Assembly: GCA_947177885.1 (NCBI GenBank)
Contig: CAMWWF010000051.1
Location: 1 to 12,351 of the forward strand
From: an uncultured Lachnospiraceae bacterium
Lineage (GTDB): Bacteria; Bacillota_A; Clostridia; Lachnospirales; Lachnospiraceae
Direction of reading: 5' to 3'
Length of the DNA: 12,351 nucleotides
Of the stretch, positions 7,114-12,351 are shown one piece after another. Positions within the stretch are counted from its first letter, which is position 1. Every line of letters starts with the position of its first letter. The notes under the pieces were generated by a model that had not been told where the DNA came from, made no database searches, and saw only the letters and a list, made by a program, of their open reading frames with translations. The translations under genes and the position numbers were made by a program.

Positions 7114-8157
7114 TTAACCGCAGTTTGTCCGCATGCATTTTGCCAGGAATCGGTATCTTTTTTCCGGATAAGATCCGCAGATCCGGGCGATTTCCCGTGC
7201 CACGGATCCTGCTGTGGCATATGCGTCATATGAGGCGTCACATAATCTGTGAAATTCTATCACCGGTGTGTCTGTCAGGTCGCTTATTTCCCTGTAGGCA
7301 TCCAGGCATTGATTCCACAATTGCCGGGAACAGTCATCGGTGTCATCTCTGTCGGAATGAGCGGCGGGAGTGAGCAATACAGGATAGGCCAGACGTTCCC
7401 TGCACTCAATGATATAACGGGCCAATTGGCGTCTGCAGCTTCCGCCGGGTGCCCAGTCTTCTGCCGTCTGCCCCCCGGGAGCAAATTGGAGAAAGTAAAA
7501 ATCGCCCGGCCTGCCGTATTCATGGATCGCAGCATAGTATCCTGCTTTCCGAAAGGATTCCATGGTAAGTCCTGAACGGGAACAGTCGGATACGGCAATC
7601 CTCTGATCCGTATATGCGTTCAGCATTTGCTCCCACCTGGCAGGGGAGCTTTTTTCTGTATGAAAAGAGGAGTGCGTGGTGGGCTGACCGGCTCCGGGAG
7701 TGGAACCCGTTGTGATCCTGCTGTCTGCTGCTGTCGTGATCCCGTTGGCCGGTTCTGACACAGCGCCACTGTCTGCTGCTGTGCTGCTGTCGGCGGATCC
7801 GGCTATGTAAATGGTCGGACAGGATATTTCGCTGACGGACAGGCTGCTGAGACAGTCCGTTTCCGCTGTTACGGTAACGGTTATCTCCCTGTTCTGACAC
7901 ACACGGTTACAGCCTTCAGGTACGCTGTTTCCCACATGCACCACGGTGACATGCCTGAAGACTCCGGCAGGCACACTTCCTGTGAATATAAGGCTTCCGG
8001 AGCCCGTGCAGACGGATACTCTTTCCAGAGGGCGTTCTGCTGTGAGAACCATTGTGAGCTTATATTTGCCCGGACGGGGAACTTCTATCGTAAAGGATCT
8101 TCCCGCCGTATAGCAGCTGCCGGGATACCGGTGAAACAGAAAATTATGACGATACAT
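7114..8157 (-). CDS. Degenerate SGNH hydrolase-like protein (rhamnogalacturonan acetylesterase type)
   Basis: A 347-residue protein with no signal peptide. The N-terminal part is beta-rich (SFTIEVPRPGKYKLTMVL, ITVTVTAET), followed by an SGNH-like domain recognisable from PTIYIAG (114-120), RWEQMLNAYTD, AVSDCSRSGLTMESFR, GDFYFLQF, YIIECRERLAYPVLLTP, DTPVIEFH and AGSVAREI. In active relatives block I reads AGDST; here it is AGSADSST, followed by about 45 Ser/Thr/Ala/Gly-rich residues. The GHND block is replaced by APGG (226-229), and the late DxTH...GA catalytic histidine region is shortened to CDASYDAYATAG, so esterase activity is doubtful. The start at 8157 is set by GGAGG six bases upstream; the frame stays open upstream to 8346, but that part overlaps the binding-protein gene. 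It is the last gene of the sugar-transport operon, so a sugar-deacetylating ancestor is plausible. Confidence 0.7.
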   Translation of the reverse strand: MYRHNFLFHRYPGSCYTAGRSFTIEVPRPGKYKLTMVLTAERPLERVSVCTGSGSLIFTGSVPAGVFRHVTVVHVGNSVPEGCNRVCQNREITVTVTAETDCLSSLSVSEISCPTIYIAGSADSSTAADSGAVSEPANGITTAADSRITTGSTPGAGQPTTHSSFHTEKSSPARWEQMLNAYTDQRIAVSDCSRSGLTMESFRKAGYYAAIHEYGRPGDFYFLQFAPGGQTAEDWAPGGSCRRQLARYIIECRERLAYPVLLTPAAHSDRDDTDDCSRQLWNQCLDAYREISDLTDTPVIEFHRLCDASYDAYATAGSVAREIARICGSYPEKRYRFLAKCMRTNCG

Positions 8158-8173
8158 ATCGTGCCTCCAAAAT

Positions 8174-8202
8174 TGCCTCCCAATTACGGGAATTGGGAGG
8201 CA
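8174..8202 (-). terminator. Hairpin with a short U-run between the binding protein and SGNH genes
   Basis: On the minus strand, TGCCTCCCAATT and AATTGGGAGGCA form a perfect 12-bp stem with a five-base loop (CCCGT), followed by ATTTT. This resembles a weak intrinsic terminator 32 bases after the binding-protein stop. The right arm carries GGAGGCA, and the same seven bases recur five bases later as the SGNH ribosome binding site, so the left arm could pair with either copy. It may reduce or switch expression of the last gene. Confidence 0.6.
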
Positions 8203-8233
8203 TACGCTCATTCTCGGAAGATAGTATACTGTG

Positions 8234-9970
8234 TTACTGCAGCTTTGTGGTGTAGCCGTTTTCATAGGCTTCGCGTCTCTCGTCGATGACCTGCTGATAA
8301 CCCGCTTCCAGGTATTTGGCACTGAGCTCTTCATACAGTGCGTCAAACTGATCGGGAGGGCATGTCACAAGCTGGTCTCTGTACTCGGCATACAGTTCGC
8401 ATAAGGTTTGCTGAAGCTCGGAAGAGGACTTGATTATCACTGCGAATTTACAGTCGGAATTCGCATATCCTGCATTATAGACCTCAAGCTGACCGTTGTA
8501 GTTGTCGATAATGGCCTGCGTATAGTCCACAGGAAGTCCGGCAGGCGCTACAGCGGCCATATCCGCTTCCATGCTGCCGAGGCTCCTTGACTCGACCGTC
8601 ACACACCAGTAGTCCTTGCTGTTGCTGAAGCCCTGTGTATATTCGGGATCTGCTTCCGTCAGGGATACGGGATTACCGTCTTCGCCATACTCAAAGTTCT
8701 TACCCTCAACGCCCCACTGCATGGTGAACAGCACATCTTTCTGCGTCATCCACTCCATGTACATCATAGCGGCTTTGATTTCATCCTCGGTTGCCTGGGA
8801 AGAGAAACCGATCATCATGCCGAAGGGATCCCAGGGACGGAAGGTATTTACGGAGCCGTACTTTTCGTCGATCACCAGTCCGGGTGTTCCCTGGATACCG
8901 ATCTTTCCGTCAGGATTCTGCTCGTAGAATGCGGTCAGGAAGTCAACGTTGGCGGAGGTATAGCCCCAGAGCTGGAAAGAATTACCGCTGACGAAATCTG
9001 CCTTGTTGGTCTCCGTGTCGCGAACGTAATATTCAGGGTTGAGGAAGCCCAGATTATACTTCTCATTTTCTCTCTGCAGGTACTTTCTGTTAGCCTCGCT
9101 GCTCAGAGCGGGGATCTGATAGTCGCCGTACATTACCCATTCCAGCTCGTCCTGGGGATAGGTCCTGAAAGAATAATTCTGATCGGAACCTACACCGTTG
9201 ATCATTTCGCCCCCCAGAGGATGTTCGCAGTACCCCTCGTCGATCAGCTTCTGATAGATTTCTTTCTGCTCATCCCAGGTTGCGGGCCACTCTTTATAGC
9301 CCAGTTCCTCCAGCCAGTCCTGGCGGTACCAGGTGAGGGAGGTATAGGTAGAGTTAAAATAAGGTCTTTCTGCCAATACGAAATAACGGGATCCGTTCAG
9401 TTCGGTGTACTTGAGCTGATCCAGTTCCACCATTCTCTCATAATAGGTGGGTGCGATCTGTGCAAACTGGTCCAGGTCATACTCGACCAGATATCCTTTG
9501 TCACCCCACTCGGCAAGCTTGTCAAAATCGTACTCCATCAGGATCGTGGGAAGCTCGCCCACGGTAGCCAGCATATTGTAGCTGGTAAGTACGTCGGTAC
9601 GGGTGATGGGCTCGAATGTAACGGTAATGTTGTAGGGATCACCGAAATTTTCCTGAATCCATTTGGTCCAGTAATTGTTGGTCACATCCGGAACGCCTGC
9701 GGCGCCTCTGTCATATACAGGGATTGTCAGAGTCACGTTCTCGGCAAAGGCTTCCCAGCCTTCCACACCGGCAGGCGCATTTTCTCCGCCTGCTGCGCTG
9801 CCGGTATCACTGCCTGCAGAGGCGGGATCGGAAGCGGCATCGGAAGAGTCTGTTGTGGATCCTGCGTTGTTTGTTTCAGCCGCGTTATCACCGCAGCCGG
9901 TCAAAGAGCCCGTCACCATAATGGCTGTGAGAGCAGCGGCAAGCAGCCTTTGAAGATACTTCTTCTTCAT
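8234..9970 (-). CDS. Extracellular solute-binding lipoprotein of a sugar ABC transporter
   Basis: A 578-residue family 1 solute-binding protein, similar in type to LplA, which captures an oligosaccharide outside the cell and delivers it to the two permeases encoded upstream. I chose ATG 9970 (MKKKYLQRLLAAALTAIM...) because GGAGG lies eight bases upstream and it opens a proper lipoprotein signal peptide; an in-frame start at 10009 would add 13 unsupported residues. The lipobox LTGC places the lipidated cysteine at residue 26, followed by a roughly 40-residue Ser/Ala/Gly/Asp-rich tether. Mature motifs include VTLTIPVYDRG, GELPTILMEYDFDKLAEWGDKGYL and LTWYRQDWLEELGYKEWPATWDE, typical of the family. 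Its length suits the large LplA-like subgroup. The 107-base spacer before it has a poor TTAACA/AATTTT pair only, so it is probably read from the operon promoter. The sugar cannot be identified. Confidence 0.93.
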   Translation of the reverse strand: MKKKYLQRLLAAALTAIMVTGSLTGCGDNAAETNNAGSTTDSSDAASDPASAGSDTGSAAGGENAPAGVEGWEAFAENVTLTIPVYDRGAAGVPDVTNNYWTKWIQENFGDPYNITVTFEPITRTDVLTSYNMLATVGELPTILMEYDFDKLAEWGDKGYLVEYDLDQFAQIAPTYYERMVELDQLKYTELNGSRYFVLAERPYFNSTYTSLTWYRQDWLEELGYKEWPATWDEQKEIYQKLIDEGYCEHPLGGEMINGVGSDQNYSFRTYPQDELEWVMYGDYQIPALSSEANRKYLQRENEKYNLGFLNPEYYVRDTETNKADFVSGNSFQLWGYTSANVDFLTAFYEQNPDGKIGIQGTPGLVIDEKYGSVNTFRPWDPFGMMIGFSSQATEDEIKAAMMYMEWMTQKDVLFTMQWGVEGKNFEYGEDGNPVSLTEADPEYTQGFSNSKDYWCVTVESRSLGSMEADMAAVAPAGLPVDYTQAIIDNYNGQLEVYNAGYANSDCKFAVIIKSSSELQQTLCELYAEYRDQLVTCPPDQFDALYEELSAKYLEAGYQQVIDERREAYENGYTTKLQ

Positions 9971-10077
9971 AAATCTTTCCTCCATTCTGAAATTTGCTTT
10001 ATAATCCACCTGGAAATACAGGAGATTACCGTACCTTAAAATTGTTTCTGCTTATAATTGTGTTAATGCGAAAATAC

Positions 10078-11007
10078 TCAGCCTTTCACCGCTCCGGCCA
10101 TGGCACTCTTTACGAAATACTTCTGTACGAAGGGGTAAATACAGATGATGGGCAGAGTGACAAACATAATGAATGCCGCCTGTAACACCTCCGGTGTGCT
10201 GGTTACGGCAGCAGCTTCGGACAGAGTGACACTCTGAGCCTCCGAAGCGGAGGACACCATCTGGTAAAGCTTGTATTGTGCCATTTTCAGGTTCTCGGAT
10301 TTTATGTAATACATATTGTCTGCATAGGCATTCCAGCGTCCCACCGCATAAAACAGTGACAAGGTGGCAATGATGGGCTTGGACAGCGGTATGACGATCT
10401 TGAAGAGGATCTGGAAATTACTGGCGCCATCCAGAAACGCAGACTCTTCCAGACTGTCCGGTATGCTGGACTGGAAGAAGGTCTTCATGATGAGCATGTT
10501 GTAGGGAGAGTAGATCAGAGGCCAGATCAGCACCCACATGGTGTCATACAGTTTCAGGTTGTACATCAGCACAAAGGAGGGAATGATACCGGCGGAAAAG
10601 TACATGGGGATCATTAGGAGAAAAGTGATCCCCGTCTTTCCTTTCAGCCTCTTTTTTGAGAGGGGATATGCGGCGCAGGTACACACCAACATTCCCAGAA
10701 CGGTAAAAATCAGGGTGACCAGTACACTGTAACCCATGGACCACACCAGAGAGCCGTCGCGGAAGATGGAGCCGTAAGCCTCGAAATTGATTCCCTTTGG
10801 CAGGAAATAGACCTGTTTAGCCAGCACATAACTGTTGCCGGATATGGATTTGACTGCCACATGCAGAAAAGGAAGAATACATGTAGCACATAAAACGGTA
10901 ATGAACAGCATCATCAGTGCGTCGCTGATTCGGAATTTATTGACTGCGCGGCTGCCGTCGGAGCTTACCTGCCCGTCTCGGCCCGCTGTATTCGTATTCT
11001 TTGCCAT
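10078..11007 (-). CDS. Carbohydrate ABC transporter permease, YtcP/MalG-like
   Basis: A 309-residue inner-membrane permease, the second of a pair forming the channel for sugar uptake. Six hydrophobic segments are visible at roughly 29-52, 91-114, 126-150, 154-175, 206-224 and 275-295. The cytoplasmic EAA loop that docks on the ATPase is clear at 187-211 (EESAFLDGASNFQILFKIVI). The first 25 residues are polar and longer than needed. The start at 11007 is preceded by an unusual run of seven G (11014-11020 on the minus strand) that overlaps the stop codon of the preceding permease gene, so the two are tightly coupled with a 12-base gap. No ATPase gene is present; relatives usually share a general MsmX-type ATPase encoded elsewhere. 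Length and motifs are normal. Confidence 0.93.
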   Translation of the reverse strand: MAKNTNTAGRDGQVSSDGSRAVNKFRISDALMMLFITVLCATCILPFLHVAVKSISGNSYVLAKQVYFLPKGINFEAYGSIFRDGSLVWSMGYSVLVTLIFTVLGMLVCTCAAYPLSKKRLKGKTGITFLLMIPMYFSAGIIPSFVLMYNLKLYDTMWVLIWPLIYSPYNMLIMKTFFQSSIPDSLEESAFLDGASNFQILFKIVIPLSKPIIATLSLFYAVGRWNAYADNMYYIKSENLKMAQYKLYQMVSSASEAQSVTLSEAAAVTSTPEVLQAAFIMFVTLPIICIYPFVQKYFVKSAMAGAVKG

Positions 11008-11019
11008 ATGCTTCCCCCC

Positions 11020-11964
11020 CTATAGTAAGCCGTCTTCGCCAAGCATCTTTGCGATCCTGTCTGAGAGAAGTACCAGGATCACACCCACCAGGGACTGGAA
11101 CAGGTTCACGGCGGTGGACATGCTGTATTTGCCGCTCTGCAGACCTTTGTTATAGATATACACCGCAAGCTGGTACTGAAAATCCTTGACCTGTGTGTTG
11201 GCAAATACGGTCAGACGCTCCAGATTGCTGCCCATAACGCGTCCCAGGTTCATGATGAGCAATGTGACGATGGTGCCCTTGATGCCCGGCAGCGTGATGT
11301 GCCACATCCGTTTCCAGCGGTTTGCACCGTCGATCATTGCCGCTTCATATAATTCGCCGTTGATGCCGGTGATGGCTGCCAGATAGATGATGGTGCCCCA
11401 GCCCATGCCCTGCCAGACGCCGATCAGCAGATAGGTCACGGCCCAGTGCCATTTCTCTGTCAGGAACGGGATTCCCTGCTCTATGATGCCGGCATTCATC
11501 AGAGCCATATTTACCAGACCGGATGTGGGGCGGAACATGGTATAAGCGACGCTTCCGATGATTGCCCAGGACAGGAAATGGGGCAGATACAGGATCGTCT
11601 GTGTCACCTTTTTAAAGCGGGGATAACGGAGTTCGTTTAAAATCAGTGCCAAAAGGATGGGCATGGGGAATCCCACAAGGAGATCCATCAGATTGAACGC
11701 GATGGAACTTTTCAGGGCACGGATAAAATCCGCATCCTTGAAGATCTTCCGGAAGGTTTCCAGTCCTACCCATTCGCTGCCGGAATATCCCTTTACGGGA
11801 TTGTAGTCCATGAATACCATTCGCAGTCCCGGATATGCAGCGTAATTGAAGATGGCCACCATTGCGATGGGAAACAGGAGAAGCAGATATAATTGCCAGT
11901 CCCGTTTAAAAGCATTTTTCCATGTGGTCTGCGCGACAACCGGGGGTTTTTTGTTTTTTGCCAT
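11020..11964 (-). CDS. Carbohydrate ABC transporter permease, LplB/MalF-like
   Basis: A 314-residue inner-membrane permease that pairs with the downstream YtcP-like protein. Hydrophobic segments lie at about 24-45, 84-112, 122-145, 172-200, 230-242 and 286-301. The EAA loop is at 206-230 (YEAAMIDGANRWKRMWHITL). The phrase YNPVKGYSGSEWVGLETFRKIF is typical of LplB-like proteins. The start is ATG 11964, with GGAGG five bases upstream; an ATG at 11976 in frame overlaps that ribosome binding site and is unlikely. A 71-base spacer holding a strong bulged hairpin separates it from the small gene upstream. It is the first transporter gene of the operon and likely shares the promoter at 12262-12290. 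Nothing suggests damage. Confidence 0.93.
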   Translation of the reverse strand: MAKNKKPPVVAQTTWKNAFKRDWQLYLLLLFPIAMVAIFNYAAYPGLRMVFMDYNPVKGYSGSEWVGLETFRKIFKDADFIRALKSSIAFNLMDLLVGFPMPILLALILNELRYPRFKKVTQTILYLPHFLSWAIIGSVAYTMFRPTSGLVNMALMNAGIIEQGIPFLTEKWHWAVTYLLIGVWQGMGWGTIIYLAAITGINGELYEAAMIDGANRWKRMWHITLPGIKGTIVTLLIMNLGRVMGSNLERLTVFANTQVKDFQYQLAVYIYNKGLQSGKYSMSTAVNLFQSLVGVILVLLSDRIAKMLGEDGLL

Positions 11965-11978
11965 ATTTTCCTCCATTC

Positions 11979-12029
11979 CGAAGCGTTTTCACAGGGCATA
12001 CTCCATGCAGTCAAGTCTGTGACGCTTCG
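11979..12029 (-). other. Bulged 13-bp hairpin just before the lplB-like ribosome binding site
   Basis: CGAAGCG (11979-11985) plus TCACAG (11989-11994) pair fully with CTGTGACGCTTCG (12017-12029), leaving a three-base bulge. The 22-base loop contains a further GCAT/ATGC pair. In the mRNA it ends a few bases before the GGAGG of the lplB-like gene and has no U-run, so it is not a terminator. It could stabilise the transporter message or affect ribosome access. Confidence 0.55.
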
Positions 12030-12035
12030 CAGTTT

Positions 12036-12227
12036 CTATGTATCAGTCTCGGAAGCCGGCGATGCCGGTCGGTCGGCTTCCTGACGCAATACACAATTCC
12101 GCGTATATTGCATTGCCTTTGCCATCATCAAAAGGAGTTCCTGATTTTCCACCGGAAGACCTATTGCGTTATTAATGATCTCATCAGCTATCTCTGCTTT
12201 TTCCCTAGAATCTAATTGCGCTGACAA
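12036..12227 (-). CDS. Small helical protein of unknown function, first gene of the operon
   Basis: A 63-residue protein that I do not recognise by name. The start is TTG at 12227, chosen because GAAGGGAG lies eight bases upstream; an in-frame TTG at 12245 has no ribosome binding site. The centre (DSREKAEIADEIINNAIGLP, then VENQELLLMMAKAMQYTRNC) reads as two amphipathic helices, the second with a LPxxxQELLLMMAKAMxxTR pattern seen in many short Firmicutes proteins of unknown role. The tail (RPASPASETDT) is polar. No signal peptide or clear DNA-binding helix-turn-helix is visible. It follows a near-consensus promoter directly and lies 71 bases before the lplB-like gene, so it may be co-transcribed with the transporter or be an independent small gene whose transcript reads on. 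The strong start signals make it likely to be real. Confidence 0.6.
   Translation of the reverse strand: MSAQLDSREKAEIADEIINNAIGLPVENQELLLMMAKAMQYTRNCVLRQEADRPASPASETDT
12051..12081 (-). other. Strong hairpin within the end of the small gene
   Basis: GGAAGCCG (12051-12058) pairs perfectly with CGGCTTCC (12074-12081); an alternative inner stem is CCGGC (12056-12060) with GCCGG (12064-12068). It falls in the codons for the polar C-terminal tail and is followed 22 bases later by the second hairpin at 11979-12029. There is no U-run. Confidence 0.4.
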
Positions 12228-12261
12228 AGCATTTTCTCCCTTCAATATGCTTTATTAATGA

Positions 12262-12290
12262 ATTGTAACACGCGAAATAATCAGTGCCAA
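12262..12290 (-). promoter_or_regulatory. Sigma-70/SigA-type promoter for the minus-strand operon
   Basis: On the minus strand TTGGCA (12285-12290) and TACAAT (12262-12267) are 17 bases apart, each one base from consensus. Transcription would begin near 12255, about 28 bases before the TTG start of the small gene. It is the only good minus-strand promoter I found upstream of the transporter genes. Confidence 0.65.
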
Positions 12291-12311
12291 TGACGACAAA
12301 GTAATATTTTT

Positions 12312-12324
12312 GCATTGACAATGC
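12312..12324. promoter_or_regulatory. Perfect palindrome upstream of the operon promoter, possible operator
   Basis: GCATTG-A-CAATGC is a perfect inverted repeat about 22 bases upstream of the minus-strand -35 box. Two copies of CAGTGCCAWTG flank it (12282-12292 and 12326-12336), one of them overlapping the -35. The position fits an activator or repressor site, but no regulator is encoded in the window. Confidence 0.4.
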
Positions 12325-12351
12325 GCAGTGCCATTGGAGATGAATTTTTGC

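Noticed and set aside
8158..8346. Upstream extension of the SGNH frame by 63 residues
   Set aside because: It overlaps the end of the solute-binding protein gene by 113 bases and encodes an unlikely sequence; GGAGG before 8157 fixes the start.
1..12351. Search for tRNA, rRNA, CRISPR arrays and transposase genes
   Set aside because: I saw no cloverleaf-like tRNA, no regularly spaced direct repeats with unique spacers, and no transposase or integrase motifs. The two tandem arrays are in-frame coding repeats without spacers.

Overview
The window looks like a piece of a Firmicutes chromosome, most likely a gut Lachnospiraceae. The grounds are strong GGAGG ribosome binding sites, a lipoprotein-anchored LplA/LplB/YtcP-type sugar ABC cassette without its own ATPase, and a base composition near 50% GC. 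The genus cannot be fixed from the sequence. It holds two convergent gene groups that meet between about 6996 and 7113.

Left half, plus strand (112-6995): a complete set of the five families named after Salmonella STM4011-STM4015, in the order 4015 (leucine-rich-repeat-like protein), 4014 (ATP-grasp), 4013 (sulfatase/alkaline-phosphatase superfamily), 4012 (HemW-like radical SAM) and 4011 (radical SAM fused to a HAD phosphatase). A near-consensus promoter sits at 112-140. 4015 overlaps 4014, and 4012 overlaps 4011. Stretches of 329 and about 310 bases without genes separate 4014 from 4013 and 4013 from 4012. The first contains a nested inverted repeat that looks like a MITE or foldback element; the second holds one hairpin and a weak possible promoter. 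The biochemical role of this conserved set is, to my knowledge, not established. Its content (two radical SAM enzymes, a ligase-like ATP-grasp protein, two hydrolases and a scaffold-like LRR protein) suggests building or modifying a small molecule or peptide.

Right half, minus strand (12290 down to 7114): an operon starting from a good promoter at 12262-12290. It reads a 63-residue helical protein with a TTG start, then two sugar ABC permeases (LplB- and YtcP-like), a lipoprotein solute-binding protein, and an SGNH-fold protein of the rhamnogalacturonan-acetylesterase type. The cassette probably imports an oligosaccharide. The SGNH protein has lost or altered most of its catalytic motifs and may not be an active esterase.

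A theme across both halves is low-complexity, in-frame extra sequence inside otherwise conserved enzymes. There are 36-base (12-codon) tandem repeats in STM4014, 30-base (10-codon) tandem repeats in STM4011, a Gly/Pro/Ser-rich insert just after the HAD nucleophile motif, and a Ser/Thr/Ala-rich insert at the SGNH catalytic block I. Together with a 12-bp hairpin whose left arm can also pair with the SGNH ribosome binding site, these are the most unusual things in the window.
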